The notes beneath the pieces are model-generated. The model was not told where the DNA came from, searched no databases, and worked only from the letters and a program-made list of their open reading frames with translations. This document shows positions 32,604-42,126 of a stretch of DNA of 48,022 nt, piece after piece (positions within the stretch are counted from its first letter, which is position 1; the number at the start of each line of letters is the position of its first letter). The position numbers were made by a program, and so were the translations under genes. Origin of the DNA: a virus; the IMG/VR virus record IMGVR_UViG_3300005527_000084, positions 1 to 48,022 of that record, one strand, 5' to 3'.

Positions 32604-33362
32604 TTAGAAAATAATAGCTGCGCCAGCCAAAGCGCCGGCGGCACCAATTCCTGCTCCCATAAGCGCCGTTTTATTTCCTTCTCCGGCAGCGGCCGCCGCA
32701 TTTTTTGCTTGAAGATTTTGAGATCTCCTTTGCGCGTCCATTTGAGCAAACTGTTGAAAACCGCCCATGATGTTTTCGGCGTTGTTTGACATCAATCCCA
32801 AATTTCTTGTTTTATAAGCATCTCGCGCATTTGCGTTTTCAGCAGCCATCTGCGTCTCATAACTGGCAATTGCGCCAGGATCTAATCCAACCATTGCCAT
32901 TGGATTTGCCGCCAAATGACGGGCAGCGCGGTCCTGGGCTAATGCCCGGTTCATATAATAATCTTCGCGGGTCTTATCCGCAAGCGCAGAGCGGGCAAAT
33001 CCAGACCGGAGATTAGCGCCCGTCGATATGACATCGGCCAATCCCTGTTTGAGCCACATATTGGAAAGTTCTTTACTTGGACCTCCTTCAAGATCTTCTG
33101 CTGTTTGCCTGGTCAATCCTTTTCGTATTTCAGCTAAACGCGGATCCATCCGTTCTTCAAGACCGCGCGATTTAAGAGCATTTATTTCGGATTCTCGGGC
33201 TGCAGATTTTTGAAGTGCGTCGACTTTTTGTGCCCGCATTTCTGGCGACATCTTAATAGACGACTCAAGAATACCCGTTCCTAAACCTAACCCAGAAATC
33301 ATAGTCGGGGCTAGAAGCGGGTTCCCTGGATCTGTTTTTACTTTTGGCGTTCCTCCTCCCAT
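32604..33362 (-). CDS. Internal virion protein (MGGG start, hydrophobic C-terminus)
   Basis: A 252-residue helical protein rich in Ala, Met, Gln and Arg. It opens with MGGGTPKV and has long amphipathic helices (25-200). It ends with a Gly/Ala hydrophobic segment of about 20 residues (MGAGIGAAGALAGAAIIF) that could insert into a membrane. This resembles phage internal virion or ejection proteins such as T7 gp14-like proteins that form a channel during infection, but no sequence identity is claimed. Neighbours share the MGG start. It is a late gene close to the tail fibre. Confidence 0.6.
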   Translation of the reverse strand: MGGGTPKVKTDPGNPLLAPTMISGLGLGTGILESSIKMSPEMRAQKVDALQKSAARESEINALKSRGLEERMDPRLAEIRKGLTRQTAEDLEGGPSKELSNMWLKQGLADVISTGANLRSGFARSALADKTREDYYMNRALAQDRAARHLAANPMAMVGLDPGAIASYETQMAAENANARDAYKTRNLGLMSNNAENIMGGFQQFAQMDAQRRSQNLQAKNAAAAAGEGNKTALMGAGIGAAGALAGAAIIF

Positions 33363-33364
33363 AA

Positions 33365-33748
33365 TTATTCTCCGGTAGTTACGTATATTTCTCGTTGCAT
33401 TTTTTCAAATCCTTGTCCCTCGATCATGGCCTGCGGGAATGTACTTCTTGTAGCGTCTAATGGCACACCAATAAATCCTTCACCGGCACTTACGAATTGA
33501 CAATGAGCTTTAAATCCTTGGACAACTTCGATGACGGATCTTGGCGTTGTGACTTCAGGATGGAAAGCTGGAAAAGCTACCGGTAGATAAAATATGTCGG
33601 CGTATCCAAACGTTTTGTCGTCACGTTCAAAAGCAAATAATTTAGCATTGCGTTGCGGCACGATCAAATGATCGAAACTAGCAGCAAATTGCTGCATCTT
33701 CACAAAGTCATCACTAAATGGAGATACTTCTACAAATTTTGTTTTCAT
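33365..33748 (-). CDS. Small protein downstream of the tail fibre
   Basis: A 127-residue protein translationally coupled to the tail fibre gene (ATGA overlap at 33745-33748). The C-terminal half (for example FPAFHPEVTTPRSVIEV and EGFIGVPLD) has a faint GNAT-like ring to it, but no acetyl-CoA loop is seen. Its position fits a tail-fibre assembly chaperone, or a virion protein of unknown role. There is no signal peptide or membrane segment. Confidence 0.5.
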   Translation of the reverse strand: MKTKFVEVSPFSDDFVKMQQFAASFDHLIVPQRNAKLFAFERDDKTFGYADIFYLPVAFPAFHPEVTTPRSVIEVVQGFKAHCQFVSAGEGFIGVPLDATRSTFPQAMIEGQGFEKMQREIYVTTGE

Positions 33749-35007
33749 CGGGTTGCCGTAACCACAATCGAAATGTCATTCATAATATTTGTTGCCACAG
33801 TTCCTGTCGCGGATACCGCTCTAAACCTAAGAGACGCCGGCGTTTTCCATTGATTATATGGAAGCGCGGGACTTCCGATCCACAAAGAACCCGTTGACGC
33901 GGTTCCTACCGAACCAGTCCAAGAATACGATGTGTCCGTAAACGGAGTTGTAAATGTTAATCGGTAGTCAAAAGCGGCTAATCTTGTTAACGAGCAACCG
34001 TAACTTGACCTAACTCCATCGGATGTGACGGTAAATGTCGTCACGCCGTTTTGAGTCGTGGTCGCGGCACCAGAAAGCATTTTGAATTCAAGTTGCGTCG
34101 CTGAAATTGCGCGCGTTATTCGAACTCCAAGCGTAGAAACGTTTGCTCCGCCAAGCGTTGCATTTGCGGTACCGCTAATGCTGACTATTTTAAAAATCAT
34201 ACCCACAAAACGATCTCCTTCAAACGTCGTGGCATTTGTCATCGTCCAAGTTCCGAGATCACTCAACGCCGTTACCGCAAGTGTCGATCCAGTTGCTGCG
34301 GCAATTGTTCCATTTGCAGGAATTGCTCCTGCCGTGCAAACTAGTGATCCTCCTGTGGCTTCCAAAAATGCCGGGTCAAAATTTATTGAAGCTGAATTTA
34401 CGCGTCTTTTAGTATTTTTTGTATAGTCAGAATTGTCGCTTAAGCTCGGATATTCTATACCAGCTACAGGCATTTGGGAAGTCGTAAAAACTGTTGCTCT
34501 AAGACGAGCAGGAGTAATAATTTTTAAAGCATCAGTACCCGTGTCTACATCAGATTGAGTTGCTAAAAAAGCAACGCCTTTTACAGTTTCAGAAGCCGGA
34601 GGATACGAAAACCCAGTTCCGCCTAGCGTGTACGATCCTGGAGGAATACCCGTAATGGCAAGATCAATGGCAAAAAATGCCGCCGTAGTACTAACTTTAA
34701 CCACGATCGGACTTGCTTGAGAATAAACAGCAAAAAGGATACCCGTGCTTGTAATAATACCGATTTCCTGGCAAGTATAAGTGTCGGTTGTTTCGTCCGA
34801 GACTGTAAAATGGATTGTATCCGAAGAAGGGTTCGAAAATCCTGAAGGAGTTAGCGATTTAATCGGAGCTTGAAGTGCCGTTTGCGTAGGTGACGGCGTG
34901 TATCCGGCATTTCCAACTTGAATCGTAGAAAGAACAACTGGCCCAAGTGTTCCGGCTTGTGCAATTGCCGCTTTGCCAACGTTTGTGATTACGAAGTTTA
35001 GAGCCAT
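33745..35007 (-). CDS. Tail fibre / tail-collar-like protein
   Basis: A 420-residue late protein. The N-terminal MALNFVITNVGKAAIAQAG, followed by IQVGNAGYTPSPTQTAL, is the pattern of phage tail-fibre N-terminal (DUF3751/collar-like) domains that attach to the baseplate. Around 145-170 the segment ATQSDVDTGTDALKIITPARLR is a tail-collar repeat motif. The C-terminal 200 residues are beta-rich and Thr/Ser-rich, probably the distal receptor-binding part. The stop overlaps the next ATG. Expected role: host recognition; which receptor is unknown. Confidence 0.85.
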   Translation of the reverse strand: MALNFVITNVGKAAIAQAGTLGPVVLSTIQVGNAGYTPSPTQTALQAPIKSLTPSGFSNPSSDTIHFTVSDETTDTYTCQEIGIITSTGILFAVYSQASPIVVKVSTTAAFFAIDLAITGIPPGSYTLGGTGFSYPPASETVKGVAFLATQSDVDTGTDALKIITPARLRATVFTTSQMPVAGIEYPSLSDNSDYTKNTKRRVNSASINFDPAFLEATGGSLVCTAGAIPANGTIAAATGSTLAVTALSDLGTWTMTNATTFEGDRFVGMIFKIVSISGTANATLGGANVSTLGVRITRAISATQLEFKMLSGAATTTQNGVTTFTVTSDGVRSSYGCSLTRLAAFDYRLTFTTPFTDTSYSWTGSVGTASTGSLWIGSPALPYNQWKTPASLRFRAVSATGTVATNIMNDISIVVTATR

Positions 35008-35050
35008 ACTAGTTTAATAATTCACTGTGCATTTTAAAAAGAAAATAGAA

Positions 35051-35572
35051 TTATAAGATTGTTTTTGAGAAAGAAACTCCAGACGTTACTGCCGAAGGAG
35101 TCGTGCCATCTCCCCAGTCTATCAAAGTTGGTTGCCCATTAGTCGTGATAATCATATTGGAGATTAAAGTCCCCGTCGGTGCATCAAGTGTCCAGAATAT
35201 TGGAGACGACGTAAAGTCAAACCGCTCCCAAGTTATTTGTTGCAGTAATGCAAAACTATTAATTTCTCCTTCGAAATCCACGGTAACGCTTTCAAGTGAA
35301 CCTGAAGGAAGAGGCGGTATAGTCGGGGTCTCAGAAGAAGTCGAAATAGAATTTTGCGGAAGTATTACTTTTTCTTCGGCGAGTTGGATTATAAACCTAA
35401 GTAGTTTATTCGAATTTAAAGATGTTAACGAGCAAGGAAGACAGTCGTCGTCATTAGTACCTTTAATAGCTATTGAAGAGTATAGCGCAATAGGCGGTTT
35501 ATCTGAAAATGGACTTATAAACGCGCTAGGAGAAGTTTTTTTGAAATTTTTTATGTCAATTGCAGAAGGCAT
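35051..35572 (-). CDS. Beta-rich tail-associated protein with PKD-like end
   Basis: A 173-residue protein with a Pro/Ser-rich start and a beta-rich C-terminal half. The end reads IDWGDGTTPSAV, the start of a PKD/Ig-like beta-sandwich motif; only the first strands are present, so the domain is truncated or the resemblance is partial. It lies between the large beta-propeller tail protein and the tail fibre, so it is probably a small tail decoration or fibre component. No signal peptide or catalytic motif is visible. Confidence 0.5.
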   Translation of the reverse strand: MPSAIDIKNFKKTSPSAFISPFSDKPPIALYSSIAIKGTNDDDCLPCSLTSLNSNKLLRFIIQLAEEKVILPQNSISTSSETPTIPPLPSGSLESVTVDFEGEINSFALLQQITWERFDFTSSPIFWTLDAPTGTLISNMIITTNGQPTLIDWGDGTTPSAVTSGVSFSKTIL

Positions 35573-35573
35573 A

Positions 35574-38500
35574 CTATTGGCAAGTTACTCCAGAATTTAC
35601 GTAATCTTGAGCGATGGTCAGCGCGTTAATATCCGCATCAGTTTGACTTATTTGGCTCCTATAAACACCGCCAATTGAGTAAGCCAAAAACGAGTTAATA
35701 AAAGTGCCGTTAAAATCTAGTCGGGCAAATCGACTAGCAGTTTCTCCGTCGTATTCGGTAAATTTTCCGACGACAATCAACTTGTTGTCATTTATGATAA
35801 TTTGATTTGCGACATCATTAAACCCAGAACCCACAATAAATGAAGAATCGATCGTTCCGGTTGAAAGAATTTTAACGATTCGGTTTCTTGGACTTCCGTT
35901 GTATGACGTGAATGAACCCGCGGCATATACGTTACCGGTTGCGTCAATTACAATAGATTTTGCAGCAAAACCATTGCCAAATCCAGATCCAACATTGAAT
36001 GAAGAGTCGACAGTGCCATTGGCAAGTAGCCTGACTATATTTTTGTTTGAATTTATTCCTATGGATGAAAATATTATTTTCCCATCGGATTGAAGTGCCA
36101 AAGCGTAAAATAAATTATCTGAAGCATTGTGCTCGTAGTGTGTAAATGAAGTGTCGTCTGTTCCGTCTACATTCAAACGATTAACAGCAATTTTCGAATT
36201 TGTCCCAAAACCTGCAATTATCAGTTTCCCATCAGGTTGTTCAATAAAATCTCTAATAGAATCAAATGGCACGCTATATGTTTTGGCAACTGTCCCATTG
36301 GCATTCAATTTTATAATTGGCGATATTCCTGAATTTCCATTGTAGCTCGTAAATGTTCCAGAAACAAAAATTGATTGGCCGTCGTTGGCGATCTTTACTT
36401 TTCTGGCGGTTCCGGAAGGAAATCCCGCTCCAAAAGTTGGGGTTTGAGCTAAAGTTCCGCTTGAAGATAATTTTGTTATTCCGATTCTATTTTCACCGGA
36501 GTATTTTTGAAAATCGCCTACGCATATTGCGGACCCGTCGGAATAATTGGCAATTGAATACACATTGTAACTTACCGAAGGATCTAATGGGTTGAATGGC
36601 GTATTTACGAATCCGTTTGAGGCAATATTTACTGGCGTGTAGTTTGTCAGTCTTCCGCCATTAATTAACTCTTTTGCCGTTATTTTGCCTTGAAGTCTTG
36701 TGTTGTCAAACCAGAAATTTCCAACTAAAGCAAACTTATCCGGTAACGCGGTGATCGCGTTTACTTCGTCATTCAATACGCTAGAACATGTTCCAGGAGC
36801 AAATTTTACCGAGTCGTAGTAGCACGGATACCCTTGGACAACAACCGCGAGTTGATCTTCGGCGGCTTTTTGGGCCACAGCTAAAGCTTGAATATCGGCA
36901 TCGGCTTGAGAAACTTTCGATCGGTATGTTGCCACGGCCGTAACCGCCACAGGACCGGTTACCGAAGGCGAAGGACAAAGTCTTTCCGCTTTATACGATT
37001 GAGTCGATATGAAAATTGAAGCCACCGAATTTTCGTAGCGATCGCTTATTTTTATGAAATCTTTGGCTCTGCCGTACGAATGATTTTTTCCTTGTTCGTC
37101 GACGATGCAGACTTTAGTTTCATCTTCTTCGCATCTTCCATCTGACCGTTCTGGATGCGGTTCCATGAACATTCTTACCGATTCGACGGCTAATTGGCCG
37201 CACCACCGTATTAAAAGACTGAAAGCTTTGTCTATACTCTCTACGTTTTCGCTTTCGCATGTCGGACAACCAGTATCTAGATTTCCGTATTCGGTGATGA
37301 CCCGACGACTTTGTTTTCTTAGCACTCCTAAGTCTTCAGACGCGTCATCAGGAATATTTGCTCCGGCGTCGTCAATCGCGATTGGCGCGATAATTTCTTT
37401 GCATAAAACATTCTTATAGCTACCGCGCATCCCTTTGTAGTCGACTCTCAAAGAGACGTCGCCTGAAATTTCGATAAGATTTACGTCCGCGTACAAGAAT
37501 ACTTTCAAGTCGTGACCATCACCCATCAATCTCGTTTCAAATTCGCAATAAATCGGGCGGCGAAAAATTTCTATTTCATTATCGGCGCCGAGTTCAAAAA
37601 ATGAGTCTTCGCGTTCTGGCATAAACGCTTCCCAAATATGGTTGTGGCTTCCGTCTGATAGCGCATTATAGTCTACCGAAGCAGCAAATGCTCGGCGGCG
37701 ACTACCGATGTTGGCAGCGACCCATTGTACAGGTCGTATTCCAGTCCATACGCTAGACCAAGCCGGAATTTTTTCCGCAGAAGCTTCGCTCATGGTAGCG
37801 TAATCAAGAACGAAAGTTTCTGAATTTAAATTTTCGCTAATTGGCGCAGAAACGAGCAGATAGTTTTCAAAACTTAAAGTACAAATTCCGGATTGGTCGG
37901 AAGCTAGCGATTGCTTACTAAAAGCCATTTCCGCATCTCTAAAATTAATTTGGCTAGTTAAGTTTGAAGATGCCGCGGCATCCGAAGAAACAAGACCGCC
38001 AGCGCTATACCACCACATTAATCCAGATTGGAATGTGATGCTCCTTCCGGCAATGCATCCAGTACTAGGAAAAAGTATTGACTGAAAGTTTGGAGTGGTA
38101 GCCCATTTTGTCCGATCTCTTATTCCAGATTGAATAACTTCGCTTCTATTTTCTGTAAAAACGGTTAAAATTTCGGCTCGATTGTCGCCTAAAAACCCTA
38201 CAAGACCTGTTATATCTTTCGAAAAAAGAAAGTCGCCGCGACTCGACCCGTTTATTCGTTCTGAGAATCTTAGAGGATCAAAGAGATCGGAAGCCACGAC
38301 AACTTTTCCTCGTGCAACCCAAAGTCTTCCTCCTGAAAAAGCCATCCAGGTACCTCTAGGAGTTTGAAGACCAGGTTCAGCTTCTTTTAAATGTCCGGAA
38401 TCAAATCCGTCCCAAAACCCGGCTTCGCTGACACCGTCTTGGATTATGAGTATATTGTAACTAGGAACGAGTTGTATAGCTTGATTTGAAAGAGTCGTTA

Positions 38501-38894
38501 CAGTTTTTTCCGCAACGCAAAAATGAACCATGCTAGCCGCGGAATCGAATTTTAAATTCGGAATTTTAAAAAAATCCCAATCTTTTGGCTGGGCTAAAGG
38601 AAAAGGAGCTGCGTAAATTGAACCGTCTACGGCAAAAACAAGATAATCGGTTTCGGCTTCAGAGTTTTTTGTGGATACAAAATGTGCCATTCCCTGCAAA
38701 TTTCCTGCAGGAAGAGTCAGTTGATGCGCAAATCCGGGTCTTGTCTGGGCAATTCCGCCACGATTGACTATATTTACAGCCCTTCGGTATTGGTCTGGCC
38801 TTAAAAGCCAAGGATGACGAATAGTATTCATGCCAGCCGTCCATCCGGCATCCACGCTCACTAGTCTTCCAGCCGCGATATTTGGTGCCTGCAT
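35574..38894 (-). CDS. Large tail protein with delta-60 beta-propeller and DUF5977-like segments
   Basis: A 1,106-residue structural protein. Residues 1-620 form the phage-specific part (start MQAPNIAAGRL; many beta strands and a Cys pair CPTCESE near 540). At about 650-695 and again at 1070-1106 are segments YRSKVSQADADIQALAVAQ and YRSQISQTDADINALTIAQ ending in Cys, resembling DUF5977. Between them, about 779-1068, are seven delta-60-type repeats (pattern DGKIxxxGxFTxYNG..I.RLxxNGTxDxSF) that would build a seven-bladed propeller. This combination suggests an exposed host-contact module on a tail or tail-tube protein. The next upstream gene stops four bases before this start. Confidence 0.75.
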   Translation of the reverse strand: MQAPNIAAGRLVSVDAGWTAGMNTIRHPWLLRPDQYRRAVNIVNRGGIAQTRPGFAHQLTLPAGNLQGMAHFVSTKNSEAETDYLVFAVDGSIYAAPFPLAQPKDWDFFKIPNLKFDSAASMVHFCVAEKTVTTLSNQAIQLVPSYNILIIQDGVSEAGFWDGFDSGHLKEAEPGLQTPRGTWMAFSGGRLWVARGKVVVASDLFDPLRFSERINGSSRGDFLFSKDITGLVGFLGDNRAEILTVFTENRSEVIQSGIRDRTKWATTPNFQSILFPSTGCIAGRSITFQSGLMWWYSAGGLVSSDAAASSNLTSQINFRDAEMAFSKQSLASDQSGICTLSFENYLLVSAPISENLNSETFVLDYATMSEASAEKIPAWSSVWTGIRPVQWVAANIGSRRRAFAASVDYNALSDGSHNHIWEAFMPEREDSFFELGADNEIEIFRRPIYCEFETRLMGDGHDLKVFLYADVNLIEISGDVSLRVDYKGMRGSYKNVLCKEIIAPIAIDDAGANIPDDASEDLGVLRKQSRRVITEYGNLDTGCPTCESENVESIDKAFSLLIRWCGQLAVESVRMFMEPHPERSDGRCEEDETKVCIVDEQGKNHSYGRAKDFIKISDRYENSVASIFISTQSYKAERLCPSPSVTGPVAVTAVATYRSKVSQADADIQALAVAQKAAEDQLAVVVQGYPCYYDSVKFAPGTCSSVLNDEVNAITALPDKFALVGNFWFDNTRLQGKITAKELINGGRLTNYTPVNIASNGFVNTPFNPLDPSVSYNVYSIANYSDGSAICVGDFQKYSGENRIGITKLSSSGTLAQTPTFGAGFPSGTARKVKIANDGQSIFVSGTFTSYNGNSGISPIIKLNANGTVAKTYSVPFDSIRDFIEQPDGKLIIAGFGTNSKIAVNRLNVDGTDDTSFTHYEHNASDNLFYALALQSDGKIIFSSIGINSNKNIVRLLANGTVDSSFNVGSGFGNGFAAKSIVIDATGNVYAAGSFTSYNGSPRNRIVKILSTGTIDSSFIVGSGFNDVANQIIINDNKLIVVGKFTEYDGETASRFARLDFNGTFINSFLAYSIGGVYRSQISQTDADINALTIAQDYVNSGVTCQ

Positions 38895-38897
38895 AAA

Positions 38898-41882
38898 TTA
38901 ATCCAACCAATCGTCAGGGTTTGACATTATGTCGGCGTTGACTTGTATAGGGGTAATTCTTGCACCGTCAATTGCGCGATTCCGCTTATTTAAGTATTCG
39001 ACGGCGATGGCTCTATAGCGTTCGGATTCATCGGCAAATTTTCGCATCAGAAGTTCTTGAGATTGAACCATCATGAGTATTGCCATCTTGGAATCGAGAT
39101 TGATGAAATCATATTCCGTCATTAAGTCATAACTACGACGGCGGTATTTCATTCTGATCCATTTTGCGTTATCTCGTATTTTTATCCGCCTGTAAGCCGG
39201 ATTGGTTTCAAAAAAAGGAGAATTTCCTAAAAACGCGATGTTCTGATCTCTGCCGGTATCCCAAGCGTAAAGTCTTTTAAAACCATCTGTAATCGGATGC
39301 TGTATGTTATGAATTTCGGCGATGTTAATTTCTGGAACGGAAAAAACCAATTTTTGTACGCCGGATCCTGTAGAAAAAAACGTCAGTCTTCCAGTAATAG
39401 AGGTTGTATTTTCGGCTTCGGCTTTACTTCCGTATAGTTCAACGGTATCTTGCGTTAGTGATCTTACAAAATATGTCGTATTAGGTAAAAGCGGATCCGG
39501 AAAATCCAACTCGGCCTCAACGCTGACTTCAGTTCCTGTGGAAAATGCTTGATTTGAGACGTCTAAGCTTGTCGCGGCATCGACAGTTAATGCTCTTGCA
39601 ATTTTTAGTTTATGCGTTCCTGACCCAATTCCGGTAAAAGAAACGAGGACATTAGATGTCGTATAAACTTCAATTTGGTCGTTAACTACAGAAACTAAAT
39701 ACGGAGAACCAGAAATAAGAGGTTGGGGAAGCGTCCCGGTTGTCGTAAATGTTGCCGGAACTAAATTTCCGAGAAACGCCGAAAACTCAATATCCAATTG
39801 ATTGTCTCTAGGAACTATTTGCGCGGATCTTTCAGTAAAACCGTAAAGTTTTCCTATTCCCAAAGAAATTGCCGAAATTATCCCAGTCGTAGTCGCCGTG
39901 TTTATCGCCTGTTGATACTGGCCGTACAGTTGAATTCGTGTATCGCCGAGTTTTCGTATGTAAAATGGATTTTGCGTGTCTATTTGAGGAGACGTAACCG
40001 GAACGGCTCCTGTCGTAAATACTCTAACCGCAGATCCAGTTACAAATGAAGTCGCACTTAGTTGCCAGTCTTGCGAAAATCCGACTGAAAAAGTCCTATT
40101 AATAACTAAGAAAAGCGAACCACTTCCTGTAGACGTGATATTTATAGGTTCAGGGATTGCCGAGCTTACCGTAAAACTCGTAAGTCCCATCGGATTTAAA
40201 TCGGTGCCTTCTGCTCGATAAACAGCTTCCGCAGTTAACGGTGCTGGAAGCGTTCCAGTTGTCTGGAATTGAATAAAACTTCCAGAAGCCGGAACAAACT
40301 GTACTGCCGGAGCGGTTGTATATCCTGTACCTCCAGTGATTACAGAAACTGCGACCACTTTTCCGCCGGATACCGTAGCGACGGCTGTTGCACCAGTTCC
40401 CCCGCCTCCGGTTAGTTTGATAACAGGAGAAACATTATAACCGGTTCCGGCGGCCGTTATATTTAACGAGGTGACGGTACCATTTGTTATGACTGAAGTC
40501 CCCGTTGCTCCACTTCCAGAAGGGTTATTTAAATTGTGCGGAACACTAGTCGTTATATTTGCCGAAGCACCCGTAGTTACCGTAGAAATTGGGATTATTT
40601 TTTGTACGACACTTATGCCAGAACCTAATGACGTAAAAACTATTGAATTTAAATTTCCAGTTGCATCGGCCGATGTATTATGCAACGTTATTCGGGTGTC
40701 GTCTATTTTCCGTACAAAATAAGTCGTATTTTCGACAAGAGGTTCCGGCATATCTCCGCCAGAATTTTTGACGGTGACACTGTCTCCGGTTATAAAGTTA
40801 TGAAAGACAGAAAAGTTTAGGGTTGTTACCGGATCGAGAGACAAGAGTTGCCGAAGTTGGAGTCCAGAACCCGGATCTGTAACATTTACAGGATCGGTGC
40901 CCGACTTTGCGTCTTGCAAAGTTTTATGTATATTAAAATTCTCGGTTCCAGCAGTTTTAACGTAGAATATGTTGTCGGCTTTTATTTCAGGCGGATACGT
41001 CGTTGCGCCAAACGCAACTATATCTAAATCATTTAGCCCGTTAGCTCCAAAAGTTTTTACCATCGTCCGAGCCGTCGTACTTCTTTCGTCGATAAGCGAA
41101 ATTGAAGAGTTAGACGACAATTTTGTTACTTGAATCGGACTTTGATTTAATTGCGCGTCAAGTCTTGTTGCGTGAATGGTAACCGTGTTTAAATCGACCG
41201 CCCGTACGTAATAATAAAAACCATTATTGAGAGGTTGCGGAAATAATCCGGTATTGGCCAAGGCCTGCATTCTAACGCCCGTTATCAGCTTATGGTCTGT
41301 AGATGAACTAAAAAACTTCATTACCGAAGTAGTGAATATTCTTTTTTGAGTTCTAGTTAAAGGTTTTGCAGTTGGTATTAAAGCAGAAAATTCAAATGGC
41401 AAGAATATCCCATCTAACCACAGACCGTCTTCGGTTTGTTGTCTAAGTGTATTCCCAAATTCGTCAATTCCCATTATTCGGGTCTGCAATCCTTCATCAG
41501 ACCTAAGATCGCATCTGGCTATAACAGGACCCGGAACTTTTATATCCATGGTTGTCGGGACAATTCCGACGTCGTCCCAAACCCAAGGAACAACTCTTTC
41601 GTCGGTTAATCCGTCACCATTTAAATGAAATCTAGAAAATTCATCTCTACCAAATACCGGGATACCATCGATTGTGACAGCCAACGGAGTTTCGACCTCT
41701 CGCGGCAAAGTTACGGTATTTCCGTCATTGAAAGTCCTTATATCAAGGACGCCAATGTTGGCATTCCAGTCGCCTTCGTCTTGGAGGGCTCTTACTGCGT
41801 CGGTAAGGCGTTTAAGCGCTTTTTCGCGATCGCATCTTCCAAGAATTTCTACGACATCGTCGAGGATCTCAGAGACGAACAT
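38898..41882 (-). CDS. Large tail structural protein with repeated beta-modules
   Basis: A 994-residue protein. The N-terminal 130 residues and the C-terminal 120 residues (ending with DNAKWIRMKYRRRSYDL and NKRNRAI) are the conserved-looking ends of a head-tail adaptor or tail tubular protein. The middle holds about seven degenerate repeats. Each has a TGxxV strand, a P-[EQD]-PL turn, a [YF]-[FYV]-V-[RK] strand and a terminal L-[HY]-x-[TS]-x2-[DE]-A, often separated by GTG- or SGSG-rich linkers. This expansion resembles virion adhesive domains. It is encoded next to the propeller protein, with which it probably interacts. Confidence 0.65.
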   Translation of the reverse strand: MFVSEILDDVVEILGRCDREKALKRLTDAVRALQDEGDWNANIGVLDIRTFNDGNTVTLPREVETPLAVTIDGIPVFGRDEFSRFHLNGDGLTDERVVPWVWDDVGIVPTTMDIKVPGPVIARCDLRSDEGLQTRIMGIDEFGNTLRQQTEDGLWLDGIFLPFEFSALIPTAKPLTRTQKRIFTTSVMKFFSSSTDHKLITGVRMQALANTGLFPQPLNNGFYYYVRAVDLNTVTIHATRLDAQLNQSPIQVTKLSSNSSISLIDERSTTARTMVKTFGANGLNDLDIVAFGATTYPPEIKADNIFYVKTAGTENFNIHKTLQDAKSGTDPVNVTDPGSGLQLRQLLSLDPVTTLNFSVFHNFITGDSVTVKNSGGDMPEPLVENTTYFVRKIDDTRITLHNTSADATGNLNSIVFTSLGSGISVVQKIIPISTVTTGASANITTSVPHNLNNPSGSGATGTSVITNGTVTSLNITAAGTGYNVSPVIKLTGGGGTGATAVATVSGGKVVAVSVITGGTGYTTAPAVQFVPASGSFIQFQTTGTLPAPLTAEAVYRAEGTDLNPMGLTSFTVSSAIPEPINITSTGSGSLFLVINRTFSVGFSQDWQLSATSFVTGSAVRVFTTGAVPVTSPQIDTQNPFYIRKLGDTRIQLYGQYQQAINTATTTGIISAISLGIGKLYGFTERSAQIVPRDNQLDIEFSAFLGNLVPATFTTTGTLPQPLISGSPYLVSVVNDQIEVYTTSNVLVSFTGIGSGTHKLKIARALTVDAATSLDVSNQAFSTGTEVSVEAELDFPDPLLPNTTYFVRSLTQDTVELYGSKAEAENTTSITGRLTFFSTGSGVQKLVFSVPEINIAEIHNIQHPITDGFKRLYAWDTGRDQNIAFLGNSPFFETNPAYRRIKIRDNAKWIRMKYRRRSYDLMTEYDFINLDSKMAILMMVQSQELLMRKFADESERYRAIAVEYLNKRNRAIDGARITPIQVNADIMSNPDDWLD

Positions 41883-41891
41883 TTTGCGTAG

Positions 41892-42125
41892 TTAAATTCC
41901 AAGACGCGAATCAGACATCCCAGAAAGCTCTTGGCCGAATCCTTCAAGGCCGGGAGCTTCTGCGCCAAGGCCAAGGCCTTTCATCTTTTCAGCGGCTTTT
42001 GCGCCTTTCATGTCGGCTTTGATTTTTGCTTCTGCGCCGTCAAGCGCTGAACCTAATTGAGCAATGAATTCTTTTGCCATTTGAAACGTGGTCATTGGCA
42101 TTGTGATTGTAATTTCTTCTTCCAT
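41892..42125 (-). CDS. Small late protein
   Basis: A 77-residue protein. I chose ATG 42125 (MEEEITITM), one base after the preceding stop, with a weak AAGGAAG site; the frame is open to 42239 inside the upstream gene. Helical and Met/Ala/Lys-rich with a Gly-rich C-terminal part (LGLGAEAPGLEGFG). Its position between the staple-like protein and the large tail protein suggests a small virion or assembly protein. No family is recognised. Confidence 0.55.
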   Translation of the reverse strand: MEEEITITMPMTTFQMAKEFIAQLGSALDGAEAKIKADMKGAKAAEKMKGLGLGAEAPGLEGFGQELSGMSDSRLGI

Positions 42126-42126
42126 A

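Noticed and set aside
35103-35678. 191-residue plus-strand open frame opposite tail genes
   Set aside because: It overlaps two coding genes on the minus strand and is hydrophobic, low-complexity shadow sequence.
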